DNA of 8,382 nucleotides from Candidatus Sulfopaludibacter sp. SbA3 (GTDB taxonomy: Bacteria; Acidobacteriota; Terriglobia; Bryobacterales; Bryobacteraceae), in contig CAMAUG010000170.1 of NCBI GenBank assembly GCA_945861255.1, positions 1 to 8,382 on the forward strand, given 5' to 3'. Both the position numbers and the translations under genes were made by a program. Within the stretch, counting starts at the first letter, position 1; each line of letters opens with the position of its first letter. The notes under the pieces were generated by a model. That model was not told the DNA's origin. It searched no databases and was given only the letters and a program-made list of their open reading frames with translations. Positions 1-6,110 of the stretch are shown here, one piece after another.

Positions 1-373
1 AAAACTCGTCCATAAAAGCCTGCATCAGCATGACCCCGCGGCCGGAATGCCGCAGCAAATTCTCACCGGCCAGGGGGTCCGGCACGGCGGTAGGGTCGAA
101 CCCGTCGCCCTCGTCGCCGATCCAGATGGCCAGCCGCTCCGGCGTGCGCTCCACCTTCAACTGCACCTTCTTGCGGGCGTTATAGCGGTTGCCGTGCACT
201 ACGGCGTTGACCATGCACTCGCGGACGGAGATGCCGATCTTGTGCAGATCGTCTTCGTCGAACCCTAAATGCCCCGCTTCGGCCAGCACGGTCTCTTCGG
301 CGCTATCCACGCTTTCCAGTTCCGATTCAAACACCTGCTCCAGGGTGTGCGCTTGCGTTTCTTGATCCGCCAT
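1..373 (-). CDS. RsbW-like anti-sigma factor / serine kinase (partial, 3' end outside window)
   Basis: Reading the minus strand from the ATG at 373 gives an open frame of 124 codons that runs off the left edge. It shows a GHKL ATPase fold of the HATPase_c_2 (RsbW/SpoIIAB) kind. The N-box is around residues 51-62 (E52, N56, H60, N62, in RECMVNAVVHGN). The G1 box is at 87-93 (DEGDGFD) and the G2 box starts at 111 (GRGVMLM). Family members bind ATP, hold a sigma factor or other partner inactive, and phosphorylate a STAS-domain antagonist in partner-switching cascades in the cytoplasm. RsbW-type proteins are usually about 140-160 residues, so perhaps 20-40 are missing. The partner genes are not visible. 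No strong ribosome-binding site precedes the ATG. The family call is firm; the target sigma factor or pathway is unknown. Confidence 0.88.
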   Translation of the reverse strand, partial: MADQETQAHTLEQVFESELESVDSAEETVLAEAGHLGFDEDDLHKIGISVRECMVNAVVHGNRYNARKKVQLKVERTPERLAIWIGDEGDGFDPTAVPDPLAGENLLRHSGRGVMLMQAFMDEF

Positions 374-573
374 AAATCGATATGATTCCACCCCGTCGCG
401 GCGCAAACAAGTCGAATCGTTACATTAGAATAGTGGAGCCGGGAAAGTCAAGCTGAAGTTGATTCGAGGTTGTCGGGGTTGTGGACAGACAGGCACTTCA
501 CCCGCCCGCAGTTGAAGATGTCAGGTGGGAGTTGGGTTTTTCAGTCACTCTACGCGCTTATTGGGATTGCAGC

Positions 574-596
574 TTCGAATCCTACCTGGAGCGCCA
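574..596 (+). other. tRNA 3'-end-like remnant (possible attachment site)
   Basis: The stretch reads like the last 23 bases of a tRNA gene. A T-loop TTCGAAT (574-580) is followed by a 5-base T-stem strand CCTAC (581-585), a 7-base acceptor strand CTGGAGC (586-592), a discriminator G and an encoded CCA (594-596), all at canonical spacing. The bases before 574 do not complete the T-stem, and no GCTCCAG acceptor 5' strand is seen upstream, so this is not an intact tRNA. Integrases commonly leave such 3' fragments as att sites. No integrase is present in the window, and chance resemblance is possible. Confidence 0.3.
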
Positions 597-624
597 GCGG
601 ATTGATCGCGAAAGTGCACCGCAT

Positions 625-978
625 TTAGCCCAGCCCGAGTTCCCTTGCCGTCTTTGCGAGCCTGATGTCAAGTGTCCAAAACCGGCAGTTCGACAGCAAG
701 GCTGAGGCCAGCAGGTGTGCGTCAATCCATTCCAATCCTCGTCCCCAGAGCCGCCGATCTTCGATAAGCTGCAAGACTTCCGCGCTCGATGCCAGCTTGG
801 ACTGAGGCAGCGCCTGCAGATCGGACAGGATGGCCGCGCGGTCCTTCAGGTTGCCGCACGACAGCTCGCCGGAAACAAAAGGGTGCATCAATACGAGTCC
901 CTCCGACAAACGGTCCGCCAAGGTTGGCTCGCGGTGACGGAAGTGCTCAATCCAGATGGACGTGTCGGCGAGCACCAT
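625..978 (-). CDS. vapC: VapC-type PIN-domain ribonuclease toxin
   Basis: This 117-residue protein is a PIN-domain RNase, the toxin of a type II toxin-antitoxin pair. PIN toxins cleave RNA, often tRNA or rRNA, using Mg2+ or Mn2+ bound by clustered acidic residues. The expected four are visible: D5 in VLADTSIWIEHF, E38 in SGELSCG, D86 in WIDAHLLASA and D104 in LDIRLAKTA. The length is slightly short for a VapC (usually about 125-140), but the C-terminal block is present, so the toxin looks intact. Its ATG shares one base with the vapB stop (TGATG on the minus strand, 980-976). There is no Shine-Dalgarno site, so translation probably depends on reinitiation after vapB. The RNA target cannot be read from the sequence. 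Confidence 0.92.
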   Translation of the reverse strand: MVLADTSIWIEHFRHREPTLADRLSEGLVLMHPFVSGELSCGNLKDRAAILSDLQALPQSKLASSAEVLQLIEDRRLWGRGLEWIDAHLLASALLSNCRFWTLDIRLAKTARELGLG

Positions 979-1169
979 CAGGCAGATCGCCGTCGCGGGA
1001 TGTTCGACATCTTGGGCTGTGTGCCGCCAAGCGCGGCGAGTCGTTTGCCGGCTTCACGGGCAATCAGCGCTTGTAGTCCGGCCCGAACCAAGGCGGTCTT
1101 CTCCTGGATACCAGTGAGTTCTTTGGCACACTGGAGCAGGTTCTCGTCGATGATCAACGTAGTTCGCAT
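978..1169 (-). CDS. vapB: VapB-family antitoxin
   Basis: This 63-residue protein matches the short VapB antitoxin type (VapB_antitoxin/DUF2191-like). An N-terminal ribbon strand MRTTLIIDENLL is followed by two helices (about residues 13-38), and a basic tail ends in PRRRSA. Such proteins dimerise to bind their own operator, while the C-terminal part covers the toxin active site. The frame stays open upstream to 1322, but the family consensus begins at MRTT, so I place the start at 1169. In-frame ATGs at 1175 and 1196 are less likely. The promoter spacing also puts transcription start at or next to this ATG, predicting a leaderless mRNA. The stop overlaps the vapC start by one base. The residues encoded upstream of 1169 do not look like protein sequence. 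Confidence 0.85.
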   Translation of the reverse strand: MRTTLIIDENLLQCAKELTGIQEKTALVRAGLQALIAREAGKRLAALGGTQPKMSNIPRRRSA

Positions 1170-1176
1170 ATGCATT

Positions 1177-1205
1177 AGTATGCACCGAACATGCATACTC
1201 GTCAA
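1177..1205 (-). promoter_or_regulatory. vapBC promoter with overlapping operator inverted repeat
   Basis: On the minus strand a -35 box TTGACG (1205-1200) is followed by a 17-bp spacer and a -10 box CATACT (1182-1177). Seven bases then lead to the vapB ATG at 1169, so the predicted start site falls on the start codon. A perfect inverted repeat, AGTATGCA (1177-1184) and TGCATACT (1192-1199) with a 7-bp centre, covers the -10 and most of the spacer. Two more palindromes, GCATATGC (1166-1173) and ATGCAT (1170-1175), lie over the start codon. This is what an autoregulated antitoxin operator would look like; binding by VapB is inference. Confidence 0.6.
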
Positions 1206-1409
1206 CGTGGCCAAATTGGCGTCAGCGACCCCGCAGGTTGGGCTGAAGCCAGCACGCTGTGGTAGTTCGAGATGCGTTCGGCCTGGGTACCCAATCTGGA
1301 TAGTGAGGTGATTTCCGGCCAAATACTATCGTGAACAAAGGAGTCCTGATGGTTCAAACGCATGCGGCAGTTCGCGAGCCGAGCTCGTCGGACCATGGGA
1401 TCGTGATTC

Positions 1410-2339
1410 CTACGACGTTCCCGCAAAGAACGTGAGGATCTTGTCGGCCTCTAGCTCAAGGTCTCCTCTCGGCTTCCAACCGAGATCATGCAGACGCTGG
1501 TTGCATACCTGGAACGGAACTCTGTAATCGTCAATGCCCGTTCCGAACGCCAGTTCCGGACGGAAGCCCAGTGTGTCGACCGCACGGATCGCGATCATTT
1601 CACACACTTCACTCAGGCGGCTGGAGACTCCTGCCGACAGGTTCAGGATGGGCGAATCCGCTGGCGGAATAGTCAGGATCAAACGAATCGCTGCGAGGGC
1701 GTCATCGAAAGGGAGGAAGTCGCGGTAGCTGAGGCCGTCATTATGGAGCACCATGCGGCGCGATTGCACGGCTTGGCGGCACAGATCTAGAAAGAGCACC
1801 CGGGATTGAGGCCCCAGGTCCGCATGGGCCGGGGCCGTCACGATGTTGGTGGGGCGAACAATCCAGAGTTCCTCCATGTGGGAGGCCTCCCGGAGTTTGT
1901 TTTCGCAGGCCAAATGAACCCGGCCGTAGGGATGCTGAGGCCGGGGTTCGTCCTGTTCGGTGTACCGCTCCCGCGCCGGCGTTCCGTACACGTGAAATGT
2001 GGAGAGGTGAAGCAGGCGCCTCAAACGGCCTTGTCCCGCCAAGGAAGTGAGGATTTCAGAAACTCGCAGCGCTTGCGCCAGACTGCCTTCCTCGTCTTTG
2101 CCCGCCTCTACGGCGCTCGGCATGGCCAGATTGATCGCCACGTCGAAGGGAACATCGGGAAGCGGGGAATCGAATGAGACCGCGGTAACGGACGGCACTT
2201 GCGCGAGCCATCGTTTTCGGGCCAAGGGGAGACTTCGATAGGTAATGTAAACCTCGTACTCTCCGGCTAACGCCGCGGAAATGCGCGATCCAAGGTAACC
2301 GGCGCCGCCGAGAATCAGAAGTCTAGGGAGTTCAGCCAT
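1410..2339 (-). CDS. NAD(P)-dependent SDR epimerase/4-ketoreductase for CDP-sugar synthesis
   Basis: This 309-residue extended short-chain dehydrogenase/reductase is probably the last enzyme of the cassette, reducing the C4 keto group of a CDP-4-keto-6-deoxyhexose. The Rossmann motif GGAGYLG is at 11-17, and the ST of LSTFHVYG at 113-114 is the usual Ser/Thr position. The active-site Tyr is Y138 in HPYGR. The residue four places after this Tyr, normally the catalytic Lys of YxxxK, is H142; the codon reads CAT on the minus strand (1916-1914). I chose the ATG at 2339 because the Rossmann strand starts just after it. It overlaps the epimerase stop by 8 bases and has a weak GGGA site about 8 bases upstream. 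The frame remains open to 2519, but that part lies inside the epimerase gene. Substrate and stereochemistry are inferred from context. Confidence 0.82.
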   Translation of the reverse strand: MAELPRLLILGGAGYLGSRISAALAGEYEVYITYRSLPLARKRWLAQVPSVTAVSFDSPLPDVPFDVAINLAMPSAVEAGKDEEGSLAQALRVSEILTSLAGQGRLRRLLHLSTFHVYGTPARERYTEQDEPRPQHPYGRVHLACENKLREASHMEELWIVRPTNIVTAPAHADLGPQSRVLFLDLCRQAVQSRRMVLHNDGLSYRDFLPFDDALAAIRLILTIPPADSPILNLSAGVSSRLSEVCEMIAIRAVDTLGFRPELAFGTGIDDYRVPFQVCNQRLHDLGWKPRGDLELEADKILTFFAGTS

Positions 2340-2793
2340 GACGGAGATCCCACTTGTAGGGAATCTCAGGGCTGAACGGATCCAATCGCGTAATTTCGTC
2401 CGGGCGATGGGGAATTGTCGAACAATTGGCGATGATCGCCATTTCCTGGCCGATGCCTTTGAAACCGTTCCAGACCAGCGGCGGGACGGTAACCAGGCAG
2501 TAGTTCTGCTCTCCGACAAAAAGCTCCATCAGATTGCCGCGGGTGGTGGAGTCTTTTCTATCGTCGTACAGAACCAGCTTGATCATTCCAACAACGACCG
2601 CATAGTTGAGCGTCATCTCCTTGTGGACGTGCCACGCCTTGATGGCCCCTGGGTAGACCGCGGAAAAATAGATTTCGCCGAACCCTTTGAAATGAGGGGC
2701 GTCGGCCCGCAGCATTTGCATGATCTTGCCGCGTTCGTCCGGGATCTGCTGGAGAGGGTGAATGGTGACGCCTTGAATTTGTGCCGTTTGCAT
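2332..2793 (-). CDS. RmlC-like NDP-4-keto-6-deoxyhexose epimerase
   Basis: This 153-residue cupin resembles dTDP-4-dehydrorhamnose 3,5-epimerase. An early DERGKI block (about residues 19-24) leads to a His-rich strand WHVHKEMT, in the position of the catalytic His loop of RmlC. DDR and NYCLVTVPP strands follow, and a C-terminal LDPF...IPYKW block corresponds to RmlC's DDP...W region. It probably epimerises C3 and/or C5 of the CDP-4-keto-6-deoxyglucose made by the upstream gene. It is shorter than classical RmlC (about 180). In the segment NCSTIPHRP I see no Tyr where RmlC has its active-site region, so the specificity may differ. The start at 2793 has GGGA six bases upstream. An in-frame ATG at 2805 would overlap the rfbG stop as TGATG, and another lies at 2820. 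Confidence 0.8.
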   Translation of the reverse strand: MQTAQIQGVTIHPLQQIPDERGKIMQMLRADAPHFKGFGEIYFSAVYPGAIKAWHVHKEMTLNYAVVVGMIKLVLYDDRKDSTTRGNLMELFVGEQNYCLVTVPPLVWNGFKGIGQEMAIIANCSTIPHRPDEITRLDPFSPEIPYKWDLRHG

Positions 2794-2804
2794 AAGAGAT
2801 CCCA

Positions 2805-3893
2805 TCAGAACCGCGCCCACTCAACGCCGAGACCTTGTGCATCGGCGCTGTACTCTTGAATATCGGAAAGCGTTTGCCGGCGGGCCCCTACCTTGCCGCC
2901 AGCGACGTCGCGGTACCACCGGACGGTAGCTTCCACCGCCTGCTCGAATGGCCAGACCGGTTTCCAGCGGAGATGGTGAAACGCTTTGTCAATGGCCAGA
3001 TTCAACAGGCCCGCCTCATGCGGTGATGCGGGGTCGGACGTCTCTACCCAGCTACCGGGCCAGTGCTTCAGAATTTCGGCGACCAGCGAGGACACGCTCC
3101 GGTTGGCATTGAGATCCGGACCAAAATTATAGGCCGTGCAATCGCTAATGTCATTCGCGGAAATGAGAGCGCCCAGCCAAAGATAGCCGCTCAGCGGTTC
3201 CAGCACATGCTGCCAGGGGCGGGTGGATGCGGGGCGGCGGACCAGGATGGCTTCATGATTCAACAGCGCGCGCACGCAATCCGGGACGATGCGATGTTCC
3301 GCCCAGTCACCGCCTCCAATGACGTTACCGGCGCGGGCGCTCGCGACCGTCGAAGCGCCGGCGGCCTGCAGGAACGACCGGCGGTAGGAACTGACAACGA
3401 TCTCCGCGCAGCCCTTGCTGGCGCTGTATGGATCGAAGCCGCCCAGAGGATCCTCTTCGCGATAGCTGTGGACTTGTTCGCGATTTTCATAGCACTTGTC
3501 CGAAGTCACGATGACGGCCGCGGTGGGTTGGGGAAGGTTGCGGATCGCGTCGAGAACATTCACCGTGCCCATCACGTTCACGGCGAAGGTCTCGGCCGGG
3601 ATTCGATAGGACGAGCGCACCAGCGATTGCGCGGCCAGATGGAAAACAAAGTCGGGCTTCGACTCACGCATCGCGGCGGCGAGCGCCGAAGCGTCGCGAA
3701 CGTCGCCAATCACGTGCCGGATTCGATCTTCGAGGCCCAGCGCGCTGAACAAAGACGGCGGGGGGAGAGCAATGTCGCTGAACCCCGTGACTTCGGCGCC
3801 GAGTTGCGTGAGCCATTCGGAAAGCCAAGCCCCCTTGAACCCGGTATGGCCGGTCAGGAATACTCTCTTCCCTCGATATTGGTTGCCGAACAT
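2805..3893 (-). CDS. rfbG: CDP-glucose 4,6-dehydratase
   Basis: This 362-residue extended SDR enzyme converts CDP-D-glucose to CDP-4-keto-6-deoxy-D-glucose with bound NAD+, in the cytoplasm. Visible motifs are the Rossmann glycines TGHTGFKG (14-21), HLAAQSLVR (85-93), and VTSDKCYEN (129-137), which is characteristic of the CDP-glucose rather than the dTDP-glucose dehydratases. Y156 and K160 form YSASK, followed by ARAGNVIGGGDW (186-197) and the STRPWQHVLEP substrate segment (223-233). The length equals that of the known enzymes (about 360), so the gene looks intact. It begins 12 bases after the rfbF stop and is followed closely by the epimerase gene, as expected for one operon. No clear ribosome-binding site precedes the ATG. 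Confidence 0.95.
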   Translation of the reverse strand: MFGNQYRGKRVFLTGHTGFKGAWLSEWLTQLGAEVTGFSDIALPPPSLFSALGLEDRIRHVIGDVRDASALAAAMRESKPDFVFHLAAQSLVRSSYRIPAETFAVNVMGTVNVLDAIRNLPQPTAAVIVTSDKCYENREQVHSYREEDPLGGFDPYSASKGCAEIVVSSYRRSFLQAAGASTVASARAGNVIGGGDWAEHRIVPDCVRALLNHEAILVRRPASTRPWQHVLEPLSGYLWLGALISANDISDCTAYNFGPDLNANRSVSSLVAEILKHWPGSWVETSDPASPHEAGLLNLAIDKAFHHLRWKPVWPFEQAVEATVRWYRDVAGGKVGARRQTLSDIQEYSADAQGLGVEWARF

Positions 3894-3905
3894 AGCGCTG
3901 CCGGA

Positions 3906-4691
3906 TCACCACGTCTTCCACGGAGCTTTACCGGATGCCCACAGATCATTGAGCAATTGGTGTTCTCGCGGCGTGTCCATGGGCTGCCAGAACCCGGTGT
4001 GGGGGAACACCATCAGTTGCCGGTCGCTTACCAGTTGTGCGAGCGGTTCCTGTTCCAAGACCAGGTCTTCGCGATCGTTCAGATAGGAACCGATGAACTC
4101 GCGGTTGAACACGAAGAAACCGCCATTGATCAAGCCGCCCGTGACTTGCGGCTTTTCGTTGAATGTTCTCACCAGGCCGTCTTCGGTTTGTAGTTCACCG
4201 AATCTGCCGGGCGGGCGAACTCCCGTTACTGTCGCAATCTTTCCGTGCGCACGATGAAATTCCAGCAGGCATCGTATATCGATATCGCCAACGCCGTCGC
4301 CGTAGGTGACCATGAACGCGTCGGCGTCCTGGAAGTAGCGGCGGGAGTTCCAGATGCGGGCGCCGGTCATGGCATCTTCGCCCGTGTCGGCCATGGTGAC
4401 TGTCCATGGCTCGCTGGGTGCGCTGTGGAACATCAGCCTCCCGGCATCGGTGCGGCTTAGATCGATCGTGACGTCGGCGGTGTGCAGCGCGAAGTTGTAA
4501 AAGAACTCCCGAATGACGTCGCCCTTGTAGCCGAGCAGCAATACGAATTCGTTAAATCCGTGGGAACCGTAGATCTTCATGATGTGCCAGAGGATTGGCT
4601 TGGCGCCCACGTGGACCATCGGTTTCGGGAGCAAATCGGCCACTTCGCGGAGGCGTATGCCGCGTCCGCCGCATAAAATGGCTGTTTTCAT
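3906..4691 (-). CDS. rfbF: glucose-1-phosphate cytidylyltransferase
   Basis: This 261-residue nucleotidyltransferase makes CDP-glucose from CTP and glucose-1-phosphate, the entry step of the CDP-6-deoxysugar pathway. The N-terminal nucleotide-binding signature LCGGRGIRLRE (with Ile where Thr is commoner) is followed by LLPKPMVHVGAKPILWHIMKIY. YGDGV and DTGEDAMTGARI carry the metal and sugar contacts typical of RfbF, and the C-terminal FWQPMDT segment is also characteristic. Salmonella RfbF is about 257 residues, so the gene is full length. I chose the ATG at 4691 (MKTAIL) because the family begins there; a TTG at 4703 is the in-frame alternative. It is the first gene of the minus-strand operon. 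No convincing promoter is visible upstream. Confidence 0.95.
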   Translation of the reverse strand: MKTAILCGGRGIRLREVADLLPKPMVHVGAKPILWHIMKIYGSHGFNEFVLLLGYKGDVIREFFYNFALHTADVTIDLSRTDAGRLMFHSAPSEPWTVTMADTGEDAMTGARIWNSRRYFQDADAFMVTYGDGVGDIDIRCLLEFHRAHGKIATVTGVRPPGRFGELQTEDGLVRTFNEKPQVTGGLINGGFFVFNREFIGSYLNDREDLVLEQEPLAQLVSDRQLMVFPHTGFWQPMDTPREHQLLNDLWASGKAPWKTW

Positions 4692-4703
4692 GCCTTTGAT
4701 CAA

Positions 4704-4935
4704 TTTTCAACTCTATCATGGGCACGGCCGCACGTTGGGGATGATTTCGGCCAAGTGATACCGCCGCTTCGGCGCTCCGCACCTGGAGAGATCTTCCGGG
4801 GCGACGGCAGCACCCCCGGGGAGACGATGAAATGTGGAAGGCTTTGCAATCGGGTCGGCAACCGTCGGAGCGGGCGCAACCGGGAACTGAGGGAACCGAG
4901 CATGATCGTCGAAGCAAGTGCGTGATAATGGAGTC
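4704..4935. other. divergent intergenic region with short palindromes
   Basis: These 232 bases separate the divergent rfbF operon and the zeta-kinase pair. I see no supported gene. Two GC-rich hairpins are present: CGCCG/CGGCG (4762-4766 and 4770-4774, 3-base loop) and CCGGGG/CCCCGG (4796-4801 and 4814-4819, 12-base loop). Neither is followed by a T-run, so they are not obvious terminators. A GATAAT hexamer at 4924-4929 sits seven bases before the ATG at 4936 and could be a -10 for a leaderless transcript, but no matching -35 is visible. Confidence 0.4.
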
Positions 4936-5169
4936 ATGCCGTCCGCCCACATTCTCACTGAGGAGTTCGCGCAAGCTGCCGTAACAGCTGGTCTCCGGGC
5001 TCGTAAGAATGCGCTGGCTGCCGGTCATCCGGTCGTCTTTGTGGACGATTGTGGCCGTTATGTTGAGGAGTTGCCGGATGGAACGAAGCTTGAGATTCGA
5101 TTTCGACCCGGAACCCCCCGCGAGTCCCATCTCGAGATTCTGGGTGAGATCTCCACTCCTTTGAAGTAG
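4936..5169 (+). CDS. small protein preceding zeta-like kinase (candidate antitoxin)
   Basis: This is a 77-residue protein of unknown function. The N-terminal half is helical and Ala-rich (TEEFAQAAVTAGLRARKNALAAG). It is followed by strands VVFVDDCGRYVEELPDG and KLEIRFRPGTPRESHLEIL. From memory, similar small proteins with a 'GRYVEELPDG...FEIRF...PRESH' pattern occur upstream of zeta-family kinases, but I could not search. The stop (5167-5169) and the next ATG (5171) are one base apart, so the two genes are surely co-transcribed, in the order antitoxin then toxin seen in epsilon/zeta modules. It does not look like the helical epsilon antitoxin. The frame also permits a GTG start at 4918; I prefer the ATG at 4936. 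The protein itself appears intact; the antitoxin role is inference. Confidence 0.65.
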   Translation: MPSAHILTEEFAQAAVTAGLRARKNALAAGHPVVFVDDCGRYVEELPDGTKLEIRFRPGTPRESHLEILGEISTPLK

Positions 5170-5170
5170 C

Positions 5171-5524
5171 ATGCCGATATTGACGGTGATTGCGGGCCCA
5201 AACGGGTCGGGCAAATCTACGTTGACGTCGTCTATTTGGTTTGAGGGCAACGCCAATTTGATCGATCCTGATGCGATCGCGCGACGCCTTGATACGGCTC
5301 AACCGGCCCGCAAAGCAATTCCGGCCGCGCGCGAGGCGATACTCCGATGCAATGCGTTGCTCGCGAATCGCGCGAGTTTCACATTGGAAACGACGCTGGC
5401 CGGCCATGGCGCGATGGGTATCGGCGGTTATCGAGAGTCTGCTGCGCCGTCATGCAATACGCGACTACGCGCCCGCTGTCGGCGGTCCACTTCGGGCTGC
5501 CGCAAAATTCGTTCTGCGTCGTAA
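5171..5524 (+). pseudogene. zeta-toxin-like P-loop kinase, truncated
   Basis: The first roughly 80 residues are clearly a zeta-toxin/AAA_33-type P-loop kinase. The Walker A motif GPNGSGKST is at 9-17, the substrate-side LIDPDAIARRL at 30-40, and FTLETTLAG at 70-78. Zeta toxins phosphorylate UDP-N-acetylglucosamine, but many chromosomal relatives have untested substrates. From about residue 80 (base 5408) the sequence stops resembling a kinase and becomes Arg/Ser/Cys-rich. It is then the antisense strand of the PD40 gene, and the ORF closes at 5524. Full-length relatives are about 190-200 residues, so the second half, including the lid region and its arginines, is missing. The product is probably inactive. 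The remainder is not found elsewhere in the window. Confidence 0.75.
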
Positions 5525-6110
5525 GGCGCTTTAGATTCGAGCCGTCGGGGTGGACGATGTAGAGGTCGACGACGTGGAGGTGCTCCCAGCGTCCGTGCGA
5601 GAACGGCAGCTTGCTGGCCCGGTCCGACGAAAAAGTGATCCACTGGCCATCCGGGGACCACGCCGGCCGGAAGTCTCCTCCGGGACCCGAGGTCAGCGCT
5701 TTCGCCGCACGCGTTTGCAGATCCATCGTCCACAGATCTGCCGTGCCGTCAGCCCGCGTGGTGACGAATACCAGGCGTTTGCCGTCGGGCGCGAACGCGG
5801 CTTGATCGTCGTAGGCGGGACTGTCGGTCAGCCGCTCCAGGCCGGTTCCGTCCGGCTTCACGCGGTACAGATCCGGGGAGCCGTCGCGCTCCGACGTGAA
5901 GACGATGGACCCTCCGTCGGGCGACCACGCAGCGTCGTAGTCCATGCCGGCCGGCATAACGAGTGGATGTTCATTGCCGCCGTCCGCCGCCGCGATGAAC
6001 AAGCCAATCTGGCCGGGCTGCGGAAACACTCGGGATACCACGACTTTCTGGGGTGGGGGCGCTTGGGCGAGTGCCAAGCCGGCGACGACGGCGAGAAGAC
6101 TTGCGCGCAT
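5379..6110 (-). pseudogene. secreted PD40/TolB-like beta-propeller protein, 3'-truncated
   Basis: A 243-residue frame starts with a signal peptide (about residues 1-16, MRASLLAVVAGLALA). It then carries WD40-like PD40 blades: AAWSPDGGSIVFTSERDG (60-77), AAFAPDGKRLVF (104-115), PAWSPDGQWITFSSDRAS (149-166) and a fourth around SPKWTADSGRVVAY (205-218). Such proteins fold as exported beta-propellers related to TolB; the role of this one is unknown. Blade sequence runs to about residue 230 (DNRR, near 5421). The last dozen residues come from the antisense strand of the zeta-like kinase. A propeller normally needs six or more blades, so the 3' half appears lost. A strong AAGGGAG ribosome-binding site lies eight bases before the ATG, and a possible -10 TATACT is at 6205-6200. 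Confidence 0.78.

Noticed and set aside
481..705. Plus-strand GTG ORF of 74 codons
   Set aside because: It has no ribosome-binding site, overlaps the vapC end in antisense, and no family is recognised.
715..1311. Plus-strand ORF of 198 codons across vapBC
   Set aside because: It is antisense to both vapC and vapB, including the operator, with no protein-like motifs.
1376..1388. CGAGC/GCTCG hairpin downstream of the sugar operon as a terminator
   Set aside because: The stem is only five base pairs and no T-run follows on the minus strand.
3063..4193. Long plus-strand ORF of 376 codons
   Set aside because: It lies antisense to rfbG and rfbF, whose motifs are unambiguous, and its translation is His/Arg/Gln-rich with no recognisable domain. 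It is a GC-driven shadow frame.
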